Assembly (NCBI GenBank): GCA_051654905.1
Contig: JBOFYY010000156.1
Location: 248,001-312,000 of the forward strand
Origin: JBOFIQ01 sp051654905
Lineage (GTDB): Bacteria > Actinomycetota > Actinomycetes > Propionibacteriales > Propionibacteriaceae
Length of the DNA: 64,000 nt
Direction: 5' to 3'
Under the pieces are notes generated by a model. That model saw only the letters and a list, made by a program, of their open reading frames with translations. It made no database searches and was not told the origin of the DNA. Shown here one piece after another: positions 17,471 through 25,500 of the stretch. The first letter of the stretch is position 1. The number at the start of each line of letters is the position of its first letter. The position numbers and the translations under genes were made by a program.

Positions 17471-18921
17471 CTTCAACTGTCTTAGCAACTGATGCGGTCA
17501 CCGCCTGTTACCCCGGCGGAAAACCTGTTCTCATAGACGCAAGTGTCGCACTGCGTCGTAGCGGAAAATTAGCGTTACTAGGAGCTAACGGCTCTGGAAA
17601 ATCGACGCTACTACGGCTCTTAGCTGGCGCCCATAAACCTGCTTCGGGTCAAGTGCTTCACAACTCTTGCCCAATTTCATATGACCGTAAATCGCTACGA
17701 TCTCACCGATCTCATGTCCAGTTGGTATTACAAGATCCTGACGATCAACTATTTTCTGCTGATGTAACTCAAGATGTCAGTTTCGGTCCGATGAATCTAG
17801 GACTTCCAGTTACTGAAGTTCGAGCTCGGACGCTAGAAGCCTTGGAGCTATTAGGGATCACCCATTTAGCAGAACGGCCCACCCACCAACTTTCTTACGG
17901 GGAGCGCAAGCGGGTAGCTATTGCTGGAGCTGTTGCTATGAAACCAGATGTACTTCTTCTCGACGAACCTACTGCCGGCTTAGATCCGCGCGCTGTTGAT
18001 GAGATGGTTGCTGCGTTAGCACGGCTAGTTGCTACTGGAACCAGCGTCGCTCTTGCTACTCACGATGTTGATCTTGCTTTGTCTTGGGCTGATGAGGTCG
18101 CTTTAGTCAGTGACTATACTGTTCGGCAAGGACCTGTCGTCGAGGTCCTGCGCGATAATGCTGCGGTAGAAAATGCTCACCTGCACCAGCCCTGGCCGCT
18201 GGCGTTGTTGCAGCGGCTAGGACTGGCAGATGACGTCAGAACTCTCGACGACGTAGCGATGCTACTGTCACGCCTTGATATGAGCCCACTGAATCACTGC
18301 GCGAGCCGGAACCAGCCCAGTGAGTTTACCCAGCGGAGCAGCAGTCTCAGTGAGCATTCTGACAACTTCCCCACCCCGCTCGCGGTACAGCTCGATAGCG
18401 AGCAGCTCGGTCTCCAAGGTGACTCCGTGCACTACCAATCGGCCACCAACCGGCAAAACCTCCCAAACAGCATCGACGAGCTCTCGGCTAGCTCCACCGC
18501 CGAAGAAAACTGCGTCCGGTCGCTCAGCGATCGTAGCGAAAAGCTCAGCAGCGTCCCCGTCGATAATTGTCATTTGCCCAGGGAGGGTGAGTCGGGCAGC
18601 ATTGCTACGGGCACGTTCGGCTCGATCGACACGTCGTTCCAAACCGATAGCCCGACAGGTAGCATCAGTACGGCACCACTCGATAGCAACCGAGCCAGCG
18701 CCAACTCCGACGTCGATGAGGAGTTGTCCGGGCATCGGACGCAAGGTAGCCAAGGCAGCAGCTCTAATGACGCGCTTCGTCACGAGGCCGTCGCTAGCAT
18801 AGAATCCATCGGCGAGGCCCGGAGTACGTCCGAGCACAGCAGTATCAGTATCAATGATCAGATCAGTCACAAGCATGACCTTAGCCGGAAAACCCGGTTA
18901 AGTGCAGGCGAGGAGGAATAA
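17467..18921 (+). CDS. cbiO: Cobalt ECF transporter ATPase CbiO with anomalous antisense-encoded C-terminal extension
   Basis: Residues 1-~265 are a standard CbiO: Walker A GANGSGKS at 39-46, Q-loop QDPDDQLFS near 99, signature LSYGERKR near 148, Walker B LLLDEPTAGLDP, and the H-loop ATHD. CbiO proteins normally end at about 260-280 residues. Here no stop occurs until TAA 18919-18921, giving 484 residues. Residues 268-484 are read exactly antisense to cbiT (18268-18876) and are Ser/Asp-rich low-complexity sequence with no family resemblance. The long form is what the sequence predicts, but the tail may be a by-product of a lost stop codon. It couples ATP hydrolysis to cobalt uptake. Confidence 0.85.
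   Translation: MTSTVLATDAVTACYPGGKPVLIDASVALRRSGKLALLGANGSGKSTLLRLLAGAHKPASGQVLHNSCPISYDRKSLRSHRSHVQLVLQDPDDQLFSADVTQDVSFGPMNLGLPVTEVRARTLEALELLGITHLAERPTHQLSYGERKRVAIAGAVAMKPDVLLLDEPTAGLDPRAVDEMVAALARLVATGTSVALATHDVDLALSWADEVALVSDYTVRQGPVVEVLRDNAAVENAHLHQPWPLALLQRLGLADDVRTLDDVAMLLSRLDMSPLNHCASRNQPSEFTQRSSSLSEHSDNFPTPLAVQLDSEQLGLQGDSVHYQSATNRQNLPNSIDELSASSTAEENCVRSLSDRSEKLSSVPVDNCHLPREGESGSIATGTFGSIDTSFQTDSPTGSISTAPLDSNRASANSDVDEELSGHRTQGSQGSSSNDALRHEAVASIESIGEARSTSEHSSISINDQISHKHDLSRKTRLSAGEEE
18268..18876 (-). CDS. cbiT: Cobalt-precorrin-6B C15-methyltransferase (decarboxylating)
   Basis: 202 residues, class I SAM methylase. ADGFYASDGLVTKRVIRAAA is the CbiT N-terminal motif, and LLIDVGVGAGSVAIEW near residue 53 is the SAM-binding loop; GGGASRELVDAVWEVL and the C-terminal strand follow. 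It methylates C15 and decarboxylates the C12 acetate, acting after CobK. It is the real gene of this segment, because homology covers its full length, although the opposite strand is also open as the cbiO tail. It starts 48 nt from cobA, divergently; the TAAGG just upstream of the ATG is a weak ribosome site. It is transcribed against cbiO. Confidence 0.9.
   Translation of the reverse strand: MLVTDLIIDTDTAVLGRTPGLADGFYASDGLVTKRVIRAAALATLRPMPGQLLIDVGVGAGSVAIEWCRTDATCRAIGLERRVDRAERARSNAARLTLPGQMTIIDGDAAELFATIAERPDAVFFGGGASRELVDAVWEVLPVGGRLVVHGVTLETELLAIELYRERGGEVVRMLTETAAPLGKLTGLVPARAVIQWAHIKA
18880..18902. other. Hairpin in the 48-bp cbiT-cobA divergent gap
   Basis: CTTAGCCGG (18880-18888) pairs with CCGGTTAAG (18894-18902), 9 bp with one G-U and a 5-nt loop. 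It lies between the cbiT ATG and the AGGAGG of cobA, and inside the last codons of the cbiO frame. It could be an operator, an RNA stem at either 5' end, or a scar of rearrangement. Confidence 0.5.
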
Positions 18922-18924
18922 AGC

Positions 18925-19665
18925 ATGACAATCGAACCTGGCACAGTAGTGCTCGTGGGCGGGGGTCCTGGCGATCCTGACCTCATTACCGTTGCTGGAT
19001 TGAAAGCCCTCAAAGAAGCTGATGTGATCGTTCATGATCGTCTTGGGCCGCTCTCATTGCTAGCTGAATGTCGCGCTGACGCCGAACGAATCAATGTTGG
19101 GAAAATTCCGCGCGGAGCTTTTACACCGCAGGAAGAAATCAATCGAATTCTGATCGATAACGCCCGCCACGGCAAGAAAGTTGTTCGTCTTAAGGGCGGC
19201 GATAATTTTGTTTTCGGGCGTGGCGGCGAAGAATGCATCGCTTGTGCTGAGGCTGGTATTCCTGTTCAGGTAATTCCTGGAGTAACTTCTGCTATCTCGG
19301 TTCCAGCTTTAGTTGGGGTGCCAGTAACTCACCGATCATTAGTACAAGGATTTACTGTGGTTTCGGGACATGTCGCGCCACAAGATGCGCGCTCCACCCT
19401 TGATTGGGATGCTATTGCCCGCTCTAACACCACATTAGTTATTCTCATGGGCGTCCATGCGCTACCCGATATTTGTCAGCGACTCATCTCCGGTGGAAAA
19501 GCCGCCAATACGCCCGCTGTGATTATCGCTGATGGGTGCGCACCGACTCAGCGTTGTTTACGTTCTACTCTTGCAGAGTTACCAGCAGCTGCTGAAGCCG
19601 AAGGTTACGCTCCCCCATCCATTGTGGTGGTAGGAGATGTAGCTGCACTAGATTTGCTTAGCTGA
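18925..19665 (+). CDS. cobA: Uroporphyrinogen-III C-methyltransferase (SUMT)
   Basis: 246 residues. GGGPGDPDLITVAGLKALKE near the N-terminus, VVRLKGGDNFVFGRGGEE near 88 and IPGVTSAISVPALVGVPVTH near 115 are all diagnostic of SUMT, which makes precorrin-2 from uroporphyrinogen III, the branch point to both cobalamin and siroheme. It lacks the CysG N-terminal domains; the precorrin-2 dehydrogenase is instead fused to CbiX at 12332-13555. AGGAGG lies 9 nt before the ATG and just before the cbiO stop, so it may be co-transcribed with cbiMNQO. It converges on cobK with an 8-nt overlap. Confidence 0.94.
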   Translation: MTIEPGTVVLVGGGPGDPDLITVAGLKALKEADVIVHDRLGPLSLLAECRADAERINVGKIPRGAFTPQEEINRILIDNARHGKKVVRLKGGDNFVFGRGGEECIACAEAGIPVQVIPGVTSAISVPALVGVPVTHRSLVQGFTVVSGHVAPQDARSTLDWDAIARSNTTLVILMGVHALPDICQRLISGGKAANTPAVIIADGCAPTQRCLRSTLAELPAAAEAEGYAPPSIVVVGDVAALDLLS

Positions 19666-20413
19666 GCTGCTGAAGCACCCATTGCATAGCCTGAGCTGAG
19701 GTAGTTACTGTTGCTACCTCAGCTGGGCTTTGTGGACGAGATACTACGATAACGGGGATCCCTAGTTCGTCAGCAACCGTTAATTTGGCTGCTGTTTCGC
19801 AACCTCCGGAATCTTTTGTCACCATCACGCTAGTTCCTTGTAGGAACTCACGCTCATCATCGGCACTAAAAGGTCCTTTATTTTCAATTATCTGCCATCT
19901 ATTGGGGAGCTGTACGGCAATATCGTCGGTGAGTTCAGTAACCCGAGCAAGTACTTGATGCTGACGTAGCGACTCCACATAGGCAGGAAGTTCTTGACGT
20001 CCCACAGTAAGAGCTACTACGCCACCGTCGGCACGATTTGCCGCAACTGTAGCTGCTTGCTGATGGTCAGCTACCCAAGTCCATGAAGCTGCACCGCTAT
20101 GTTCGCGCCAGCTGGGACGGGTAAACCGTAACAATGGCACTTTTGCTTCTTGACAGGCAATTACCGCATTGTTGCTCATCTGGGTCGAGAACGGGTGGGT
20201 AGCGTTAACTACCGCAGCGATACTGCGTTCTTTCAAAAAAGCGGCTAATCCTGATGCTCCCCCAAAACCGCCAGAGATTACCTCTCCAGCTGGAAGTCGA
20301 GCAGAACTAGTACGTCCAGCTAGCGAAGAAACTACCGTGAATGGTTGCTCTGCTAAGGAGTCAGCCAGACGACGTGCTTGCGCTGTGCCTCCTAAGATCA
20401 GGAGAGTGCTCAC
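19658..20413 (-). CDS. cbiJ: Cobalt-precorrin-6A reductase
   Basis: About 251 residues. ILGGTAQARRLADSLA at the N-terminus and ATHPFSTQMSNNAV near residue 73 are the CobK/CbiJ marks; the C-terminal half has VMVTKDSGGCETAAKL. It reduces a ring double bond of (cobalt-)precorrin-6A with NAD(P)H before CbiT acts. I take GTG 20413, which overlaps the stop of the upstream flavin oxidoreductase by 4 nt; a TTG one codon earlier is possible. Transcription is leftward, apparently with the 20410-21468 gene. Confidence 0.92.
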   Translation of the reverse strand: MSTLLILGGTAQARRLADSLAEQPFTVVSSLAGRTSSARLPAGEVISGGFGGASGLAAFLKERSIAAVVNATHPFSTQMSNNAVIACQEAKVPLLRFTRPSWREHSGAASWTWVADHQQAATVAANRADGGVVALTVGRQELPAYVESLRQHQVLARVTELTDDIAVQLPNRWQIIENKGPFSADDEREFLQGTSVMVTKDSGGCETAAKLTVADELGIPVIVVSRPQSPAEVATVTTSAQAMQWVLQQLS

Positions 20414-21468
20414 CAAGCCCCACTAGCCCATTGTGGCGGGTAGGGTGCTTGTTTTGGAGCAAGACCCAGTTCGTGTGCTGCCCGAAGCGGCCAGGTAGGT
20501 TCTCGTAGCGCTACTCGTCCTAGACAAATAGCATCAGCTTTTTGGGCTTGCAGAATACTCTCAGCATAAGCTGGTTCAGTTATGAGACCCACTGCTGAAG
20601 TTGTAATTCCAGCAGCACGAATAGCGGCAGCATGTGGTACTTGGTAGCCCGGCTCTAGCGGGATAGGAACGATCTGATTACCGCCAGTTGAAGTATCTAC
20701 CACATCAACTCCTCTGGCTGTTAATAGTGGAGCTAACCGTACTGAATCCTCAAGAGTCCAGCCTTCTGACGACCAGTCAGTTGCTGATATCCGAACAAAT
20801 AGTGGCATGGTTTCTGGAATGACGTTTCTGACGGCATCAACAACCTCTAGTAAGAATCGCACTCGATTCTCAAAAATACCGCCGTAAGAATCTGTGCGAT
20901 GGTTAGATAGCGGTGAGTAGAACTGGTGTACCAGATACCCGTGAGCCCCATGGATTTCCACAAAATCCATTCCAGCTGCCACTGCACGTTGTGCCGAAGC
21001 AGCAAAGGCAGCTACTAGCTCTCCAATCTGAGCAACGCTTAATTCTGCAGGCGTAGCCATTCCCTCAAAAGCACATGCGCTCGGAGCAATCGTAGACCAA
21101 CCGCCACCCTCGATTCCTTGATCGGAATCATCTTCGAAAGGCGGATTGCTACCAGCCTTACGTCCAGCATGTTGTAGCTGAACTCCAAAAGCTGCTCCTT
21201 GGCTATGACAGAAATCAACGATGCGTTTGAACCCTGCAGTTTGCTCGTCGTTCCATAGCCCCAAACAAGCTGAGGTGATTCTTCCTTCGGGAAGAATGCC
21301 GGTTGCTTCTGCAATAAGTAATCCGAACCCTCCCGCTGCGCGGGCACCGTAGTGCATAAGGTGCCAATCATTGGGAACACCATTGCGCGCCGAATAGGTA
21401 CACATTGGTGACAGCCAAATGCGGTTACGAATAGTAAGCCCGCGCAGCGTGAGTGGTTCGAATAGCAT
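20410..21468 (-). CDS. NADH:flavin oxidoreductase of the old yellow enzyme family (YqjM-like)
   Basis: 352 residues forming an FMN-binding TIM barrel. Seen: RIWLSPMCTYSARNGVPNDW with the thermophilic-like OYE Cys, IHGAHGYLVHQFYSPLSNH with the substrate-binding His pair, RTDSYGGIFENRVRFLLEVV, and C-terminal ADAICLGRVALREPTWPL. Members reduce activated alkenes such as enones with NAD(P)H; the physiological substrate is unknown. It lies 14 nt from the EttA gene and overlaps cbiJ by 4 nt, so it is probably co-transcribed with cbiJ, although no chemical link to cobalamin is evident. Confidence 0.9.
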   Translation of the reverse strand: MLFEPLTLRGLTIRNRIWLSPMCTYSARNGVPNDWHLMHYGARAAGGFGLLIAEATGILPEGRITSACLGLWNDEQTAGFKRIVDFCHSQGAAFGVQLQHAGRKAGSNPPFEDDSDQGIEGGGWSTIAPSACAFEGMATPAELSVAQIGELVAAFAASAQRAVAAGMDFVEIHGAHGYLVHQFYSPLSNHRTDSYGGIFENRVRFLLEVVDAVRNVIPETMPLFVRISATDWSSEGWTLEDSVRLAPLLTARGVDVVDTSTGGNQIVPIPLEPGYQVPHAAAIRAAGITTSAVGLITEPAYAESILQAQKADAICLGRVALREPTWPLRAAHELGLAPKQAPYPPQWASGAW

Positions 21469-21482
21469 ATAAAGCTCCGATA

Positions 21483-23168
21483 TTAGTCGCGAGTAAGACG
21501 GCGATGCTTGCTGGCATGAGGACGGGCTGCTTCAACGCCCAGTCGCTCTACCTTGTTCTTTTCGTAGTCAGCGAAGTTACCTTCGAACCAGAACCAGCGC
21601 GGAATACCATCTTCATCTTCGCCTTCCCAAGCAAGAATATGGGTGGCAACACGATCAAGGAACCAACGGTCGTGAGAAATCACTACCGCGCAACCGGGGA
21701 AGTCCAATAAGGCATCTTCTAGTGACGACAAAGTTTCAACGTCAAGGTCGTTTGTTGGTTCGTCGAGAAGTAAAACGTTTCCGCCTTGTTTCAAGGTGAG
21801 AGCCAAGTTCAAACGGTTACGCTCACCGCCAGAGAGAACTCCTGCAGCTTTTTGCTGATCTGGGCCTTTGAACCCGAAAGAAGCTACATAGGCGCGAGAA
21901 GGAACCTCGTAGTTAGCTACCTTGATGAAGTCTAAACCATCAGAAACAACCTGCCACACATTCTGTTGTGGGTCGATACCGCCACGAGACTGATCTACAT
22001 AAGAGAACTGGACAGTTTGCCCAATTTTCATAGCACCAGCATCGGGAGCTTCCTGACCCATCACCATCTTGAATAGTGTGGTTTTACCGACGCCATTAGG
22101 GCCGATAATGCCTACGATGCCAGCACGCGGCAAGGTAAAGGACAGATCCTTAATCAGGATACGATCTCCGAAGCCTTTACATAGGTTCACCGCTTCGAGT
22201 ACATCGCTACCTAGACGCGGGCCTGGCGGGATGTTGATCTCTTCGAAGTCGAGCTTACGGTTACGCTCCGCCTCCGAAGCCAACTCTTCGTATCGAGCCA
22301 AACGTGCCTTGCTCTTAGCTTGCCGAGCCTTCGGATTAGAACGAACCCACTCCAATTCTTTTTCAAGAATCTTGGCGCGCTTAGCATCCTTTTTACCTTC
22401 AACCAGCAATCGCTTCTTCTTGGTTTCTAGGTAAGTGGAGTAGTTACCTTCGTATGGGTGTAACTGTCCGCGGTCAATTTCACAGATCCACTGTGCAACA
22501 TTATCGAGGAAGTAACGGTCGTGAGTTACTGCTAGCACAGCACCCGGGTAATTTTTCAGGTGCCCTTCTAACCAGTTCACGCTTTCTGCGTCTAAGTGGT
22601 TAGTAGGTTCGTCAAGTAGTAACAGATCTGGGGCTTCTAGCAGCAGCTTGCAGAGCGCAACACGACGGCGTTCGCCACCTGAAAGTACATCAACGATCGT
22701 ATCTGGTGGCGGACATTGCAGCGCATCCATTGCTTGATCCAACTGAGAATCAATATCCCAAGCATTGAGATGATCTAGCTCAGTTTGCAGCTCACCCATC
22801 TCGGCTAACAACGAATCAAAATCAGCATCTGGATCAGCCATTGCTTCAGATACTTCATTGAAACGCTGCACCTTAGCAAGCGTGTCAGCAACACCTTCTT
22901 GGACATTTTCCAAGACTGTCTTACCTTCGGTAAGTGGTGGCTCCTGTAGCAAAATGCCGACGGTTTTACCCTTAGCTAGCATGGCATCACCATTGTCAGC
23001 TTTTTCTAGCCCAGCCATGATCTTAAGCATGGTGGACTTACCGGCTCCGTTAGGGCCGACGATACCAATTTTGGCACCTTCAAAGAATGACAGTGTGACG
23101 TTATCAAGCACTAGCTTTTCGCCAAGCTTCTTGCGAACACTGTGCATGGTATATACAAACTCTGGCAT
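21483..23168 (-). CDS. ettA: Energy-dependent translational throttle protein EttA (ABC-F)
   Basis: 561 residues with two ABC domains and no membrane segment. Domain 1: GPNGAGKST, LSGGERRRVALCKLL, LLLLDEPTNHLDAESV. The charged linker at ~240-320 (KKKRLLVEGKKDAKRAK region) inserts toward the ribosomal P-site tRNA in this family. Domain 2: GPNGVGKTT, LSGGERNRLNLALTL, LLLDEPTNDLDVETL. EttA binds the ribosomal E site and gates the first peptide bond according to ADP/ATP ratio. I chose ATG 23168 (MPEFVYTM, as in other EttA) with AAAGGTGAT 9 nt upstream. The SSB-like gene lies upstream, as in mycobacteria. Confidence 0.94.
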   Translation of the reverse strand: MPEFVYTMHSVRKKLGEKLVLDNVTLSFFEGAKIGIVGPNGAGKSTMLKIMAGLEKADNGDAMLAKGKTVGILLQEPPLTEGKTVLENVQEGVADTLAKVQRFNEVSEAMADPDADFDSLLAEMGELQTELDHLNAWDIDSQLDQAMDALQCPPPDTIVDVLSGGERRRVALCKLLLEAPDLLLLDEPTNHLDAESVNWLEGHLKNYPGAVLAVTHDRYFLDNVAQWICEIDRGQLHPYEGNYSTYLETKKKRLLVEGKKDAKRAKILEKELEWVRSNPKARQAKSKARLARYEELASEAERNRKLDFEEINIPPGPRLGSDVLEAVNLCKGFGDRILIKDLSFTLPRAGIVGIIGPNGVGKTTLFKMVMGQEAPDAGAMKIGQTVQFSYVDQSRGGIDPQQNVWQVVSDGLDFIKVANYEVPSRAYVASFGFKGPDQQKAAGVLSGGERNRLNLALTLKQGGNVLLLDEPTNDLDVETLSSLEDALLDFPGCAVVISHDRWFLDRVATHILAWEGEDEDGIPRWFWFEGNFADYEKNKVERLGVEAARPHASKHRRLTRD

Positions 23169-23253
23169 GGGCGGTATCACCTTTGCGATTGAGCGATGGA
23201 TTCACCTTAGAGCCTACCGCTCAGGTGTACCACCGCGCACCTTCTGAGCACAT

Positions 23254-23754
23254 CTAGCCAACACAATTCCTATCCATCTGTTGGTCGATATCTGATTGTT
23301 CGCAAATACCGTTACTTAGATTTAGCTGATCGACAACAGCTTTCAGCTCTGTGGGAGGCTCTTCGTTGGGATCTAACGGCTCATTTTTTACTTCATATTC
23401 GTCATATTTCGTCCGCCGAAACATTGTGCAGCCTTTGGCTAAATCATGTCCGATAGCGGTAGCTTCCAAGATTTTTTCTTCCCGAAGCTCCCCCTGCTTA
23501 TCCAGCCAGCTCTCAGTACGTAACTTTCCGCATACCAGCACTGGATCGCCTTTACGTAAACTTGCAGCAGCATTACGGGCTAACTGTCGCCAAGCATTGA
23601 TGCTCAGCCAGACAGTTTCAGCTTCAACCCATTCACCACCTCGTAAATATCTAGAAGTGCTCGCTACTCGAAACCGAATTACATCGCCCTTTGCTGTCGT
23701 CCGTACTTCCGGGGTATTTCCTACCCAACCTCGAACCTGAACCAGCGCTTCCAT
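23254..23754 (-). CDS. Single-stranded DNA-binding protein paralogue
   Basis: 166 residues. Residues ~1-105 are an SSB OB-fold: VRGWVGNTPEVRTTAKGDVI, FRVASTSRY, ETVWLSINAWRQLARNAAAS, and KGDPVLVCGKLRTESW. The tail is short and acidic, but it does not end in the DDDIPF-type tip that recruits partners in housekeeping SSB; it ends with QQMDRNCVG. It is therefore more likely an accessory SSB. ATG with GGAGG 7 nt upstream. It precedes ettA by 85 nt, the same pairing as Rv2478c-Rv2477c in Mycobacterium tuberculosis. Confidence 0.88.
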   Translation of the reverse strand: MEALVQVRGWVGNTPEVRTTAKGDVIRFRVASTSRYLRGGEWVEAETVWLSINAWRQLARNAAASLRKGDPVLVCGKLRTESWLDKQGELREEKILEATAIGHDLAKGCTMFRRTKYDEYEVKNEPLDPNEEPPTELKAVVDQLNLSNGICEQSDIDQQMDRNCVG

Positions 23755-23869
23755 TTTTTCCTCCCTATCTCTAGCTTTAGCTACATAGTGGGAGTGAACT
23801 CGCTATGACATAGCACTGGCCAGTCTCCGCTGTGGAAACTGGCCAGGCTCGTAACACTATTGTGGAAAA

Positions 23870-25492
23870 CTAGCTCATCCGAGCTAAGGCTTCTCGCACT
23901 TCTCGATACCTATCTAATTCCTGCAAAACTGGGGTAACTATCTGACTTCTGGTTACTTCAGCAATACTTCGACGAACAGCTTTACCGGCTCGTCGCCCTT
24001 TAACTCGGGCACCCCACCTTACGAAGAAACTACAAACCGTCGATAACAACACCCCACCGATAGCTGCACCAATAGCCAATAACGTGGGCAATGGCATACC
24101 TCGCCACCGATATACCGACGGCAATGCAGGAATTTGGAAATAAGCTAACACCACATCACAAGCTAACCAACCCAAGCCCACTACCAAGGTAACCAGCAAA
24201 AGCCACTGCAAAACTCTGACAATCTGCCACCAACGGTTTCCAGATTCCATTCCTAGATCAGTACGTGTAATAGCACGATCCAACTCATCTGGTAATAACT
24301 TTTCGTCTCGTCTGGCGGCCGCTCTAACTGCATCTGCCCAACTTCGCGGCAAACCGATACTAGCCTCGTCAGAAATTGTACGAATAGCTTGATCGCTACG
24401 AGCTTTAGCTACCGCCCCCATTCTGGGGAGCGACGTCCGTTGATCCGTTACTGGCTCAAAAGATTTCTTACTACGCCCTAATCCAGTAATCGCGTCTAAA
24501 TGTAATCTACGCAAGGGGTCTGGCCGCAACCTGGCTAGCCAGGACACTACCGGCCAGCCAGTAGCTATGGCTCCTCGACGCCGCCAAGCTTTCGCTACCG
24601 CAGTTTCAACCTGATCTGCACCGGCTGCTACCGCAAGCTCTTGCGATAATTTTTCTATCGTTTCATCACTGATCTGCGGTATTTTTGCATCACCAGTAAC
24701 TTCTTTTAAAGCAACCGCCGCGGATCGAATATCACCATCAAGACGTCGTGCTGCAGTCTTTTTATCCTTCACAGCGCTTGCCAACCGCTGCTGCAACTGT
24801 GGAATACCCATCTCAGTTTTAGCAGAAATCGCAAAAACCTCTGCTTGCGCTAGTCCTTCAGAATCTAGTAACTCACGCAAATCTTTCAACATTCGCGGTA
24901 GCTCATCACTGGGAACCCGATCAGCTTGATTCAGCACCACCATCATGACATCAGCATGCATAGCCAGCGGCTTCAAATAATGGTCGTGTAGTGCCGCATC
25001 AGCATATTTTTGCGGATCAACCACCCACACAAACATATCGACGAGTTTTACCAGCCGATCCACCTGCATTTTATTAGACAGTTCCGTAGAGTCATGATCT
25101 GGTAAATCAAGCAACACCAAACCAGAAAGTGCCGCGTCACCCCCAACAATATTGTGCCGCTCTGGGATCTCTAACCAATCCAATAGCGCATTCATATCGG
25201 AGCTACTGCCTTGCCCCCAAGTTGCTGCCATCGGAGTGGAAGTTGTTGGACGACGCACTCCCGCGCGTGCAAGTTGAGTTCCAGAAACAGCATTAAATGT
25301 CGATGATTTACCAGAGCCTGTAGCGCCAGCCAATGCAACTACCGTGGCATCACCAGCAAAAGCCAACCGTCGATCAACCTGCGTCGCTACTCGTAGAGCC
25401 TCAGCTACGACCGCTGCATCTGCCCGACCTTGGCTCAGCTCAGCGGCCTGCTGCAAATCTTTAACCCGAGTAGCTAAACCCGATTTACTCAT
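23870..25492 (-). CDS. Dynamin/YfjP-like membrane GTPase B
   Basis: 540 residues. G1 GATGSGKSS at 56-64, G3 DLPDHDS at about 129-135, and G4 NQAD near 187 define a TRAFAC-class GTPase of the 50S ribosome-binding GTPase/YfjP type. The C-terminal third has two hydrophobic segments (LQWLLLVTLVVGLGWLACDV and LPTLLAIGAAIGGVLLSTV), with a basic region and a coiled-coil-like end. It is likely membrane-associated. Its ATG follows the stop of the larger GTPase gene by 8 nt with GGAG between. Paired GTPases of this sort in actinobacteria have been compared to dynamin-like proteins; the function here is inferred, not seen. Confidence 0.8.
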   Translation of the reverse strand: MSKSGLATRVKDLQQAAELSQGRADAAVVAEALRVATQVDRRLAFAGDATVVALAGATGSGKSSTFNAVSGTQLARAGVRRPTTSTPMAATWGQGSSSDMNALLDWLEIPERHNIVGGDAALSGLVLLDLPDHDSTELSNKMQVDRLVKLVDMFVWVVDPQKYADAALHDHYLKPLAMHADVMMVVLNQADRVPSDELPRMLKDLRELLDSEGLAQAEVFAISAKTEMGIPQLQQRLASAVKDKKTAARRLDGDIRSAAVALKEVTGDAKIPQISDETIEKLSQELAVAAGADQVETAVAKAWRRRGAIATGWPVVSWLARLRPDPLRRLHLDAITGLGRSKKSFEPVTDQRTSLPRMGAVAKARSDQAIRTISDEASIGLPRSWADAVRAAARRDEKLLPDELDRAITRTDLGMESGNRWWQIVRVLQWLLLVTLVVGLGWLACDVVLAYFQIPALPSVYRWRGMPLPTLLAIGAAIGGVLLSTVCSFFVRWGARVKGRRAGKAVRRSIAEVTRSQIVTPVLQELDRYREVREALARMS

Positions 25493-25500
25493 GGTTGCTC

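Noticed and set aside
18320..18802. Second plus-strand open frame inside the cbiT region
   Set aside because: A further shadow of cbiT in another frame. It shows that codon bias alone leaves the antisense frames open, which weakens the case that the cbiO tail is under selection.
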